From: an uncultured Ruminococcus sp.
GTDB taxonomy: Bacteria > Bacillota > Clostridia > Oscillospirales > Acutalibacteraceae
Length of the DNA stretch: 64,000 bases
Direction: 5' to 3'
NCBI GenBank assembly: GCA_902787145.1
Contig: CADAEZ010000004.1
Span: forward strand, 1-64,000
Each line of letters opens with the position of its first letter. Within the stretch, counting starts at the first letter, position 1. Shown here piece by piece: positions 33,580-41,943 of the stretch. The position numbers and the translations under genes are program-made. The notes below the pieces were generated by a model. The model did not search any database. It saw only the letters and a list, made by a program, of their open reading frames with translations, and was not told where the DNA came from.

Positions 33580-34329
33580 TTGGAGAAAAAAAGAATCAGT
33601 ATCATAGACGAGGCAAGAGGTCTGTGTATTATATTTGTCGTAATATATCACCTTTTCTACTCGCTAGCGATGATTTTTAACGTTGAGAGCATATACGAGA
33701 GCTTTCGGATCATGCGGATTTTTCAACCCATTCTACCGACATTGTTCATATTTATATCGGGAATTTCCTTTCAGCTCAGCCGCAGCAACATCAAGCGCGG
33801 ATTTATGCTGCTGATAATTTCTGCTCTGATGACGGCAGTACTGCTGATATTTATGCCGTCGCAGGTTATCTGGTTCGGTATCCTGCATTTTCTTGCAATC
33901 TCGCACATAATCTGCGGACTGCTCAAAAAACCGATTGACAAAATCCCGGCCATAGCCGGGCTGATTGTATGTGTAATACTGTTCTTCCTGACCTGCAATA
34001 TCCAGCGCGGATATCTGGGTTTCGAGGGACTATGGGCAGTTGATCTGCCGTCAACGCTGTACCAGACCTACTTCACCGTACCGCTCGGATTCTGTCCGCC
34101 GGGATTCTACTCCGCCGATTTTTTCCCGATTTTGCCGTGGATTTTCCTTTTCATAGCCGGCACAATCGTCGGGCGCTATGTCCAAAACCTCCCCGACTCG
34201 CTCATAAAGCCTCACATAAAGCCCCTCGCCTTTATCGGCCGGCACACGCTGATAATATATTTAGCGCATCAGCCGATAATCGTAGGAATCGGGTATTTGA
34301 TTCTGGAGATAAAAAATAAGAGCGGATAA
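33580..34329 (+). CDS. Heparan-alpha-glucosaminide acetyltransferase-like membrane protein (DUF1624)
   Basis: 249 residues from a TTG at 33580-33582 that has AAGGAGAG 6 nt upstream; an upstream in-frame ATG would overlap the divergent thioesterase gene. The N-terminus KKRISIIDEARGLCIIFVVIYHL is the DUF1624 signature with the acidic residue and the membrane His, followed by ISGISFQLSRSN. About seven TM segments; ends AHQPIIVGIGYLI. The family transfers acyl groups across membranes onto glycans. A terminator follows at 34365. Confidence 0.8.
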   Translation: MEKKRISIIDEARGLCIIFVVIYHLFYSLAMIFNVESIYESFRIMRIFQPILPTLFIFISGISFQLSRSNIKRGFMLLIISALMTAVLLIFMPSQVIWFGILHFLAISHIICGLLKKPIDKIPAIAGLIVCVILFFLTCNIQRGYLGFEGLWAVDLPSTLYQTYFTVPLGFCPPGFYSADFFPILPWIFLFIAGTIVGRYVQNLPDSLIKPHIKPLAFIGRHTLIIYLAHQPIIVGIGYLILEIKNKSG

Positions 34330-34364
34330 CCCGTTTTGAATCACAAATCAAATCAGTTATCCCC

Positions 34365-34392
34365 GAAAAGCGCGCCCCGCGGCACGCTTTTC
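34365..34392 (+). terminator. Terminator of the DUF1624 gene
   Basis: Stem GAAAAGCG-GCC/GGC-CGCTTTTC. Confidence 0.55.
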
Positions 34393-34394
34393 TA

Positions 34395-34423
34395 TTGATA
34401 TTTCACGGCGTATGTGTTATAAT
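34395..34423 (+). promoter_or_regulatory. Promoter of ychF
   Basis: TTGATA (34395-34400), 17-bp spacer, TATAAT (34418-34423), directly after the preceding terminator. Confidence 0.6.
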
Positions 34424-34458
34424 TTGTTTTCGTAAATCGTGTAAAAGGAGTTTAATAT

Positions 34459-35553
34459 ATGAAACTAGGTATTGTAGGTCTTCCGAACGTCGGAAAAAGC
34501 ACGCTTTTTAACGCTATCACCAACGCGGGCGCTCAGTCGGCTAACTATCCGTTCTGTACTATCGAGCCGAATGTCGGCGTTGTTGCCGTGCCGGATAAGC
34601 GTCTCGACAAGCTTGCCGAGATGTATGACCCCGAAAAATACACCCCGGCTATGATTGAGTTTGTCGACATCGCCGGACTCGTCAAGGGCGCGTCCAAGGG
34701 CGAGGGTCTGGGCAACAAGTTCCTGGCCAACATCCGCGAGTGCGACGCTATCGTACACGTCGTACGCTGTTTCGAGAACACCGATATCGTCCATGTCGAC
34801 GGCTCTATCGACCCGAGGCGCGATATCGAGACAATAAACCTGGAGCTGATTCTCTCCGACGCCGAAATGCTCGAAAGAAGAATCGAAAAAACAAAGAAGC
34901 TTATAAAAGGCGATAAAAAATACCAGACTGACCTTGAGCTTTTCGAGAGGGTTCTCGAGGCGCTCAACGCCGGAAAATCCGCGCGTTCCGTCGAGATGGA
35001 TGAGGAAGAAAAGAAAATTATCAGCGAAGTTGCCCTGCTCACCACCAAGCCGATTATCTACGCCGCCAATATGAGCGACGAGGACTTTTCGAACGGCATC
35101 GAGGGCAACAGCTTCCTTGAGGTCGTAAAACAGGTAGCTGCCGAAGAAAACGCCGGAGTGCTGCCGATTTGCGCGGAGATTGAGTCCGAAATCGTGGATA
35201 TGGACGACGAAGAAAAGGAAATCTTCCTCGGCGACCTCGGACTGGAGGAAAGCGGACTCGACCGCCTTATCAAGGAGTGCTACTCCCTGCTCGGACTTAT
35301 AAGCTACCTTACCGCCGGCAAACCTGAGGTCAGGGCGTGGACTATAAAGAACGGCACCAAGGCTCCGCAGGCCGCCGGAAAAATCCACACAGACTTCGAG
35401 CGAGGCTTTATCCGCGCCGAGGTAGTCAGCTTTGACGACCTGATGGAATGCGGCTCGATTGCCGCCGCAAAGGAAAAGGGTCTTTACCGCAGCGAGGGCA
35501 AGGACTATGTTATGAAGGACGGCGACGTCGTACTATTCCGCTTCAACGTATAA
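34459..35553 (+). CDS. ychF: Ribosome-associated ATPase YchF (Obg family)
   Basis: 364 residues, the normal length. G1 GLPNVGKSTLFNAIT, G3 DIAGLVKGASKGEGLGN, a coiled-coil insertion (about 120-180), and YAANMSDED in place of the NKxD motif, which explains the preference for ATP over GTP. C-terminal TGS-like domain (VRAWTIKNGTKAPQAAGKIHTDF). Binds ribosomes and affects translation fidelity and stress tolerance. RBS AAAGGAG; own promoter and terminator. Confidence 0.97.
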   Translation: MKLGIVGLPNVGKSTLFNAITNAGAQSANYPFCTIEPNVGVVAVPDKRLDKLAEMYDPEKYTPAMIEFVDIAGLVKGASKGEGLGNKFLANIRECDAIVHVVRCFENTDIVHVDGSIDPRRDIETINLELILSDAEMLERRIEKTKKLIKGDKKYQTDLELFERVLEALNAGKSARSVEMDEEEKKIISEVALLTTKPIIYAANMSDEDFSNGIEGNSFLEVVKQVAAEENAGVLPICAEIESEIVDMDDEEKEIFLGDLGLEESGLDRLIKECYSLLGLISYLTAGKPEVRAWTIKNGTKAPQAAGKIHTDFERGFIRAEVVSFDDLMECGSIAAAKEKGLYRSEGKDYVMKDGDVVLFRFNV

Positions 35554-35572
35554 TCAATGTATATTTTACACA

Positions 35573-35604
35573 AAAATCCCACCGAAAATTTTTCGGCGGG
35601 ATTT
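35573..35604 (+). terminator. Terminator of ychF
   Basis: Stem AAATCCCACCGAAA/TTTCGGCGGGATTT followed by CTTTGTTTTCC. Confidence 0.8.
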
Positions 35605-35615
35605 CTTTGTTTTCC

Positions 35616-35644
35616 TTGAATAAAATGCCATAATAGTGTATCAT
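35616..35644 (+). promoter_or_regulatory. Promoter of the five-module secreted protein
   Basis: TTGAAT (35616-35621), 17-bp spacer, TATCAT (35639-35644), 31 nt before the ATG; RBS TTAGGAGGAG. Confidence 0.55.
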
Positions 35645-35675
35645 TATTATATATATCTTTTTAGGAGGAGATAAT

Positions 35676-38600
35676 ATGAAAAAAGCGTTAAGTCTGATTA
35701 TTTCATTCCTGATACTTGTGTCAGTCTTTTCGATAATCCCCGCGTCAGTGAACGCCGCGGGAGAGACTCATAAAATCACAATCAAGTCCACCCAGGGTCT
35801 TTTTGACGATTTTGAGGCGGATTTTGAGGCAAACGAGGCTATCAAGCTCAGGCTTGACCTTTTGACCGACTGTCCGCTTAACGACGGTACAGTACACATA
35901 TCCGCCGACCCGAATCAGGTCAAGATTTCTTCCTATTCCCTCGGAAAACAAATGCCTTCTCCGATAACAAACTACAAAGATACCGGCGAGTTCCTCTTCG
36001 TTTTCAGCAGCGGCACCAACCTTATCGACACCGATAAGGGCGGCGAGTTCGTAACCTTTAACGGCAAGGCTCTGTCCGGTTTTAACAGCGACCAGGAGGT
36101 TTTCGTCACCTTCAAAACTATGACAGGCGGCAGATATAATACCGACTACGACGAAGATCTCGAAGAATATGTATCTGTTATAGACAACACATTCAGCAAG
36201 TCGTATATTTCGAACAGTGAGGTTATAAACAACGACTTCACCCTATCCGCGGCCTTTACCGGCAAGGAACCGGCTCCCACGGAGCCTTCTACCGAAGAGA
36301 CTACAACCGCGGCTCCCACCCAGACAGAAACTCAAACCGAGAAGCCCGTAGAGACTACGACTGCCACAGAAACAGTCACCGAGGCTACAACAACGGTTGC
36401 CGAAACCACAACCGCGGCTCCGACCCAGACCGAGACGCCTACCCCGACAGAAACCTCATCGTCTGCAAAGCATAAGCTTACCGTAAAGTCATCCCAGAAT
36501 CTCTTCCCGGATGTCAGCGGCGAATTTGAGCCCGGCGAGAACTTCAAGCTCAGGCTTAACCTGCGTACCAACAACCCTCTTTGTGACGTAACATTCTCGG
36601 CTAAGTGCGAAAATCCGTCAAAGGCAAGAATACTCTCGTTCTCGTCCTCAAAATCCTTTAGCGAAGCCACTACCAACCCGAAGACCGACGGCGAGTTCAT
36701 ATTTGTATACAGCGGCGGCGCCGGACTTGTTGACACAACCACCGGCGGCGAGTTCGTAACACTGAAAGGTAAAACCCTCAGCAAGTTTGACAGCGACCAG
36801 GTTATCACCGTAGATTTCAAGCTGTTGCGCGGCGGAAGATACATTACAAAATACGACGAGGATTTTGACGAGGAATACACCGTGCTTGACACGACTTTCC
36901 AGGAGCTTTATATCGCCAACAGCGAGGTTTTGAATGAAAACTTCTCCTTAACCTCTTATATTGGTGACAAGGACGCCGAGTTCCCCGATGATAAAGTTGA
37001 ACCGGCTACAACCGAACCGGCTACTACCACAGCCGTACACACAACCACACAGGCCGCCACCACTACCGCGGCTCACACCACAGCGACAGTTACCGACGCT
37101 CCGGAAACCTCCACGGCTACCATCGCCCCGACAACAGTAACCGATCCGCCCGAAACCTCCACGGCAACATCTACCGAAGTAACCACAGCTACCGCTCAGC
37201 CCACCACGGAAGCTACCGAAAAAACCGTTACAACTACAGAAAGCGCTACAGCAACCCAGACTGTAACGGAAACTTCCACACAGCCTACAACTTCGGCGGA
37301 CGGCAAGTACAATATCACGATTAAATCGTCCCAGGGTATTTTCCCCGACACATACGCCAGGTTCGCGCCGGGTGAAGCCTTCAAGCTAAAGCTTAATCTT
37401 CAGACCGACTATCCTCTTATCGACATCACTTTCTCGGCAAAATCCGATCCTTCCCAGGTCAAGATAACATCCTTCACCTCTACAAGATCACTTTCCGACG
37501 CGATTACAAACCCAAAAACCGACGGAACATACAACTTCGTATATTCCAGCGGAGCCGGACTCGTAGACACAACCACCGGCGGCGAGTTCGTTACCTTAAA
37601 GGGCAAAGCCCTTGCGGGTCTTAACAGCGACCAGGTAATCACAATCGACTTCAAGCTGCTCCGCGGCGGAAGATATATCACAAAATACGACGAAGACCTG
37701 GAAGAAGAATTTCAGGTTCTCGACACCAACTTCCAGAAGATTTACATAGCAAACAGCGAGATCATCTCAGACGAATTCAACCTGTCACCTTCCTTTACAG
37801 GCAAAGACAACTATATCGTCGAGACGCCGACTGAGGTACCTGTTTCGACAGAAACCTCGACCGCTACCCAATCCGCGACCGAAGCGCCTACAACAGTTAC
37901 CGAAACCACAACCGCGGCACAGACAACTACCGCAACCCAGACCGAATCAACAACCGAGGAGCAGATCACTACACAGGCTGTTACAACACAGGATGAAGCC
38001 ACATCAGAACCCGCTACCTCGACCCCAAGACATACTATCACCGTAAAATCCACTCAGGGACTATTCCCCGATATTTCCACCAGTGTTAAACCGGGAGAAA
38101 AATTCCGCTTAACACTAAACCTTAAAACATCTTATCCGTTAATGGACGGAACCCTCGAAGCCTACTCCGACCCGACACAGGTTAAGATATCGTCATATTC
38201 CGCGCCGAAATCACTGCCCGGAGCTTTGGCCAACCCCAAGGATGACGGTAAGTTTATCCTCGTATTCAGCACTGCTACAGACCTTCTTGATACTACAGGC
38301 GGCGGAGAGTTCATAACTCTAAAGGGAAAAGCTCTCAGCTCCTTTGACTCCGACCAGGATATCACCGTTACATTCAAGACCCTGCGAGGCGGACGATATG
38401 TAACAATATATGATGAGGAATTCGACGAAGAATACAATATGGTCGACGCGACCTTTGAGGCTCTGTATATAGCGCAAAGCCAGATATTTGATACTTCTTT
38501 TGCATTCTCGTCCACTATTATCGGTTCGGAGCCCAACGACCCGACCACTCCGACAACAACAGCCGAACCCTCTACCACCCCGGCCGCGACTACCACAGAA

Positions 38601-40553
38601 CCTCCGACTACTACACAGCCGCCAACTACCACAGAGCCTCCGACTACTACACAGCCGCCAACGACTACAGCGCCTGTGACAACCACTCAGCCTGCAACCA
38701 CTACAGAACCTCCGACAACCACCCAGCCTACAACTGCGACAGAACCTCCGACAACCACCGAGCCTGCCACAACTACACAGCCTACAACCGCTGAACCTAC
38801 GACAGAGCCTCCTACCCAGAAGCCTACATCCGCGGACGGCAAATATAAAGTAACTGTAAAATCGACCCAGAACCTCTTCCCCGATACTACACAAAGCTTT
38901 AAGCCCGGTGACAAAATCTCGATAAGGCTCAATTTCTGGTCAAATTACTCGCTGTTAGACGGCAAGATTTGTGTTAAGTACAACGCTGACGAGCTCCATA
39001 TCAACGGGTATTCGGCGCCGAATTCCCTGCCCGGAGCAATAATCACAAGGCATCCCGGTCACTTCGACCTGTCGTTCAGCGCTATAGAAAAACTTGTTGA
39101 CACAACCGAGGGCGGCGAATTCATCACTCTTAACGGTTCAGCTCTCGATACTCTCAGCTCCGACCAGGAAATCACAATCGAATTCAAAGAGCTCGGCGGC
39201 GGCAGAGAAGTAATGGAATACGACGAATTCCTTAAAGAATACTTCTTTGTAATAGACAACACCTTCCGTGAGCCGTATATCGAAAACGGAATCATTCATA
39301 ACTACAACTTTACCGCAAACGCGTCTGTTTTTGAGACTCCCGAGCCGACCGAGCCCGCTACAACTACAGAAACCCTCGAACCGACATCAACCGCCGCGGA
39401 AACCCTCGAGCCGACATCAACCGCCGCGGAAACCCTTGAGCCGACATCAACCGCCGCGGAAACATCCGAACCCACAACCGTTACTCAACCCTCCTCAACC
39501 GAAACCGTGACAAACAGCAACAGCACCGAGTCTGTCACCGAGGATACAACCGCTTCCGAGGAGAGCACCTCACAGACCGAACAGTCGAAATATCCTCAGA
39601 CCTACAAGCTCAAGTATCTGCCGTCCGCCGAGGACTATAAGGTCGGATACAACTTCAAGCTGGCTGTAGTGTACAAGAACGGCGTTGTTTACACTTACAA
39701 TTTCGAACCGACGGATCAAATCGTCGACGGCGTACCCGTATTTGAGACCGACGCGGTTATAAACTACGAGCCCAACTCCGTGATTTATCAGGTTTACAAC
39801 AAGGATATTTGGGTAAGTCAGATCTCAATGCCTGCGTATGAGCTCAACAGACTGTCACAGATCATTCTTAAATACGACGGTTCTCAGTATATCCCCTCTG
39901 CAACCACCGCAACCGAGGAGACAACAGATTCCTCACCAGCCGAAACAGACAACACCGAAACTACATCCGACACCGAACCGACTACCGAAGAAACTGTTTC
40001 GGACACAGAGCCTGTTACCGATACTACCGAGGATACCGAAAACACTGAATATACCGATAAACCGACCGAATCCGCCGAAACAACCACACTGCCCTCGGAT
40101 TCAACCGATGATTCCTCCGCCACAACCTCCGCGGATACCTCCGAGACAACGTCCGACACATCCGTCGCGACCGACTCCGGCACTGACAAGCTAAGCCCGA
40201 CAAGCGGCACCGACGTAAAGAAAACTCCGGTAAGTCCGGCTAAAAAGGCAACAGCGAAGAAAGCTAATCCGATAAAGGTAAAGGTGCTCAAGAAGTCTGT
40301 CAAGGCCTCCAAGCTAGCCAAGAAAAAGCTCAAGGTAAAGGCGCTGAGGGTAAAGAAAGCCAAAGGCAAAGTTACCTATAAAAAGCTTAAAGGCTCCAAG
40401 AAGCTAAAGATAAGCAAAAAGACAGGTAAAATTACCGTCAAGAAGGGCACAAAGAAAGGTTTATACAAAATCAAGGTAAGAATCAGCGCAAAGGGCAACT
40501 CGCTCTACAAACCGAAGAAGCTTACCAAAACCGTTAAAATCAGAGTAAAATAA
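35676..40553 (+). CDS. Giant secreted protein with five cohesin-like modules, Thr-rich linkers and basic C-terminal domain (candidate scaffoldin)
   Basis: 1625 residues. Signal peptide 1-28. Five homologous ~165-residue modules at about 32-200, 265-432, 544-711, 785-951 and 1056-1220. Each has I/VKS(T/S)Q-LF at the start, a DP-QVKI-S-S strand, GGEF(V/I)TL-GKAL, SDQ-I-V-FK-LRGGRY and a conserved Y-E/S end. Thr/Glu/Pro/Ala linkers of 60-110 residues join them. A different ~100-residue beta domain lies at 1305-1408, and a Lys-rich domain at 1515-1625 starts KKANPIKVKV, nearly the same as in the cysteine peptidase. The strand order and the GGEFVTLKGKAL region recall cohesins, so a scaffold binding dockerins is plausible but unproven. 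Own promoter; the next gene has the same module plus a dockerin. Confidence 0.7.
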   Translation: MKKALSLIISFLILVSVFSIIPASVNAAGETHKITIKSTQGLFDDFEADFEANEAIKLRLDLLTDCPLNDGTVHISADPNQVKISSYSLGKQMPSPITNYKDTGEFLFVFSSGTNLIDTDKGGEFVTFNGKALSGFNSDQEVFVTFKTMTGGRYNTDYDEDLEEYVSVIDNTFSKSYISNSEVINNDFTLSAAFTGKEPAPTEPSTEETTTAAPTQTETQTEKPVETTTATETVTEATTTVAETTTAAPTQTETPTPTETSSSAKHKLTVKSSQNLFPDVSGEFEPGENFKLRLNLRTNNPLCDVTFSAKCENPSKARILSFSSSKSFSEATTNPKTDGEFIFVYSGGAGLVDTTTGGEFVTLKGKTLSKFDSDQVITVDFKLLRGGRYITKYDEDFDEEYTVLDTTFQELYIANSEVLNENFSLTSYIGDKDAEFPDDKVEPATTEPATTTAVHTTTQAATTTAAHTTATVTDAPETSTATIAPTTVTDPPETSTATSTEVTTATAQPTTEATEKTVTTTESATATQTVTETSTQPTTSADGKYNITIKSSQGIFPDTYARFAPGEAFKLKLNLQTDYPLIDITFSAKSDPSQVKITSFTSTRSLSDAITNPKTDGTYNFVYSSGAGLVDTTTGGEFVTLKGKALAGLNSDQVITIDFKLLRGGRYITKYDEDLEEEFQVLDTNFQKIYIANSEIISDEFNLSPSFTGKDNYIVETPTEVPVSTETSTATQSATEAPTTVTETTTAAQTTTATQTESTTEEQITTQAVTTQDEATSEPATSTPRHTITVKSTQGLFPDISTSVKPGEKFRLTLNLKTSYPLMDGTLEAYSDPTQVKISSYSAPKSLPGALANPKDDGKFILVFSTATDLLDTTGGGEFITLKGKALSSFDSDQDITVTFKTLRGGRYVTIYDEEFDEEYNMVDATFEALYIAQSQIFDTSFAFSSTIIGSEPNDPTTPTTTAEPSTTPAATTTEPPTTTQPPTTTEPPTTTQPPTTTAPVTTTQPATTTEPPTTTQPTTATEPPTTTEPATTTQPTTAEPTTEPPTQKPTSADGKYKVTVKSTQNLFPDTTQSFKPGDKISIRLNFWSNYSLLDGKICVKYNADELHINGYSAPNSLPGAIITRHPGHFDLSFSAIEKLVDTTEGGEFITLNGSALDTLSSDQEITIEFKELGGGREVMEYDEFLKEYFFVIDNTFREPYIENGIIHNYNFTANASVFETPEPTEPATTTETLEPTSTAAETLEPTSTAAETLEPTSTAAETSEPTTVTQPSSTETVTNSNSTESVTEDTTASEESTSQTEQSKYPQTYKLKYLPSAEDYKVGYNFKLAVVYKNGVVYTYNFEPTDQIVDGVPVFETDAVINYEPNSVIYQVYNKDIWVSQISMPAYELNRLSQIILKYDGSQYIPSATTATEETTDSSPAETDNTETTSDTEPTTEETVSDTEPVTDTTEDTENTEYTDKPTESAETTTLPSDSTDDSSATTSADTSETTSDTSVATDSGTDKLSPTSGTDVKKTPVSPAKKATAKKANPIKVKVLKKSVKASKLAKKKLKVKALRVKKAKGKVTYKKLKGSKKLKISKKTGKITVKKGTKKGLYKIKVRISAKGNSLYKPKKLTKTVKIRVK
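35769..39335. repeat. Five homologous ~500-bp coding modules
   Basis: Modules at about 35769-36270, 36469-36970, 37305-37808, 38029-38528 and 38842-39335. Modules 2 and 3 are the closest pair (shared GAGLVDTTTGGEFVTLKGK); module 5 is the most diverged (SAIEKLVDTTEGGEFITLNG). A sixth copy is in the next gene at about 40734-41210. Confidence 0.85.
39379..39470. repeat. Three tandem 30-bp coding units in the fifth linker
   Basis: Encodes LEPTSTAAET three times with almost no DNA change, so it is a recent expansion. Confidence 0.8.
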
Positions 40554-40560
40554 ACCGCAA

Positions 40561-40590
40561 TCGGAGCTGTCGCTTATGTGGCAGCTCCGA
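40561..40590 (+). terminator. Hairpin after the five-module gene (weak terminator)
   Basis: Stem TCGGAGCTG/CAGCTCCGA with a 12-nt loop but no T run behind it. Transcripts may read through into the next gene or be processed here. Confidence 0.4.
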
Positions 40591-40598
40591 ACTATTAC

Positions 40599-40627
40599 TT
40601 GATAAAAATAATCCTTTGGTGTATTAT
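40599..40627 (+). promoter_or_regulatory. Promoter of the module-dockerin gene
   Basis: TTGATA (40599-40604), 17-bp spacer, TATTAT (40622-40627). Confidence 0.5.
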
Positions 40628-40655
40628 ATGTATATCACGATTGGGAGTTGACACT

Positions 40656-41558
40656 ATGAAAAAACTAATCTGCGCCGTTATCGCGCTAATAATTATTCTT
40701 TCGGCTTTTTCCGCAGTAAGCTTTGCGGCTCAAACACCAAAGCTGGTTACTGTAAAATCAACCCAGAATCTTTTTGCCGATGTTTCCGGCTATGTTGCGC
40801 CCGGCTCGGATTTTACAATTCAGCTCGACCTGAAAACTCCGCACCCGATTATCGACGGAACGCTTTTTACAAAAAGCGACCCCGAACAGATTAAGGTAGG
40901 TTCGTATTCCGCCAAAAACTCTCTTCCCGACGCTATCTTTAACCCGAAAGCCGACGGAAAATCAAAGCTCGTATTCGGCAACGGCACAAGACTGCTGGAA
41001 ACAACAGCAGGCGGTGAGTTCGTTACATTCAAGTGCAAGGCGACTGACGCTCTGTCGTCCGATCAGGTAATAAATGTTGAGTTTGAGCTTCTGCGCGGCA
41101 GCAGATACAAGGAGAATGATTACGGCGACAAAATCGTTGACGTAACCTTCGACGAGGTATATATCGCTACAAGCGAGGTCAAGCTGACAAACTTCACTGT
41201 ATCCGCGTCGCTGTCGGGCACAACCGATGTTCCCCCCGAAACCCAAAGCTCTACCGAGACCCGGACTCAAAATCCAACCGAGACACAGACGCCTACCCAA
41301 ACAACTACCGAATCAGGTACATCAGGCGGCGATAAAAAACTGCTATACGGCGACAGTGACCTCAACAATATTATCAACATCAAGGACGCGACGCTTATAC
41401 AGATGCACACGGCAAAGCTCGCGACTCTGACGGGAGACGCGCTGACGGTATCGGATGTCGACGGCTCCGGAATTGTAAACGTAAAAGACGCGACCTGTAT
41501 ACAAAAGTACCTCGCCAAACTAAACGGATACGAAAAAACCGGTACAAAAGTAAACTAA
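40656..41558 (+). CDS. Secreted protein with one cohesin-like module and a C-terminal dockerin (candidate adaptor scaffoldin)
   Basis: 300 residues from the ATG at 40656 (GGGAG upstream; the 26-codon extension lies on the promoter). Signal peptide 1-24, one module (about 27-185) homologous to the five in the upstream gene (VKSTQNLFADV, GGEFVTFKCKA, SDQVINVEF). A Thr/Gln/Pro linker follows, then a type I-like dockerin (about 230-296) with two calcium loops: DSDLNNIINIKD and DVDGSGIVNVKD, followed by ATLIQMHTAKL and ATCIQKYLAKL. The one-module-plus-dockerin layout is that of adaptor scaffoldins. It ends at a strong terminator. Confidence 0.8.
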   Translation: MKKLICAVIALIIILSAFSAVSFAAQTPKLVTVKSTQNLFADVSGYVAPGSDFTIQLDLKTPHPIIDGTLFTKSDPEQIKVGSYSAKNSLPDAIFNPKADGKSKLVFGNGTRLLETTAGGEFVTFKCKATDALSSDQVINVEFELLRGSRYKENDYGDKIVDVTFDEVYIATSEVKLTNFTVSASLSGTTDVPPETQSSTETRTQNPTETQTPTQTTTESGTSGGDKKLLYGDSDLNNIINIKDATLIQMHTAKLATLTGDALTVSDVDGSGIVNVKDATCIQKYLAKLNGYEKTGTKVN

Positions 41559-41572
41559 TCAGACAAACAAAG

Positions 41573-41600
41573 AAAGGGGCTGTGAAAAACAGCCCTTTTC
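41573..41600 (+). terminator. Terminator of the module-dockerin gene
   Basis: Stem AAAGGGGCTGT/ACAGCCCTTTT. The T run doubles as the start of the dispersed repeat (TTTTCGCTACTC). Confidence 0.8.
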
Positions 41601-41672
41601 GCTACTCATCGCTCGTTTTGCGAAGCAGAAACTGAGCGGAGAATATAAATCTTTTTTCTCTATACTATAGAG
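41598..41672. repeat. Dispersed intergenic repeat, copy 4
   Basis: Core almost identical to copy 3 (CTCATCGCTCGTTTTGCGAA, then GCAGAAACTGAGCGGAGAAT). Its distal end is the palindrome CTCTATA-C-TATAGAG (41658-41672), as if the ~63-bp insert seen in copy 3 were missing. The 385-bp gap 41559-41943 holds this repeat, a terminator, a hairpin and the TetR promoter. Confidence 0.65.
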
Positions 41673-41674
41673 AA

Positions 41675-41709
41675 AAAGTAAAGACCGGTGTTCAGCCGGT
41701 CTTTACTTT
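41675..41709. repeat. 14-bp inverted repeat next to dispersed repeat copy 4
   Basis: Arms AAAGTAAAGACCGG (41675-41688) and complement (41696-41709), 7-nt loop, no T run. Shares the loop length and lack of U-tract with the 17-bp repeat at 11941. A 13-codon ATG frame follows but is not credible as a gene. Confidence 0.7.
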
Positions 41710-41875
41710 AGGAATAGAAAGGAATAGCCTATGAAAAAAGCATACAATTGTCTGTCGTTGTCTTTATTGTGATTATACTATAACTCCGCTATGTGACGCC
41801 TGAATGAACAAAAATCAAAATTAAAATGAAAATTAAATTCACTTTTCGCAGTTATGTGAACATTATCTGAATTTT

Positions 41876-41916
41876 GTCAAGCGCTTCTTGACTTTTGCTT
41901 ACAATATAAGTATAAT
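41876..41916 (+). promoter_or_regulatory. Promoter and probable operator of the TetR-type regulator
   Basis: TTGACT (41888-41893), 17-bp spacer, TATAAT (41911-41916). The inverted repeat GTCAAG-CGCTT-CTTGAC (41876-41892) overlaps the -35 box, the usual place for an autoregulatory TetR site. Confidence 0.6.
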
Positions 41917-41943
41917 GTGGAAAACGAAAAGGAGGATTACATT

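Noticed and set aside
34465..35388. 307-codon open frame on the minus strand opposite ychF
   Set aside because: It is a mirror of a strongly conserved gene, starts inside it without an RBS, and its protein has no recognisable features.
38550..38830. CRISPR-like short regular repeats
   Set aside because: These are codon-level Thr/Pro repeats inside a coding linker, without spacers or constant repeat length.
36332..38932. Several long minus-strand frames opposite the five-module gene
   Set aside because: They are caused by the Thr-rich codon composition of the linkers; they stop at module boundaries and lack ribosome-binding sites.
41731..41772. 13-codon frame MKKAYNCLSLSLL with a weak RBS
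   Set aside because: Too short and lacking any conserved feature; could be a signal-peptide remnant but cannot be supported.
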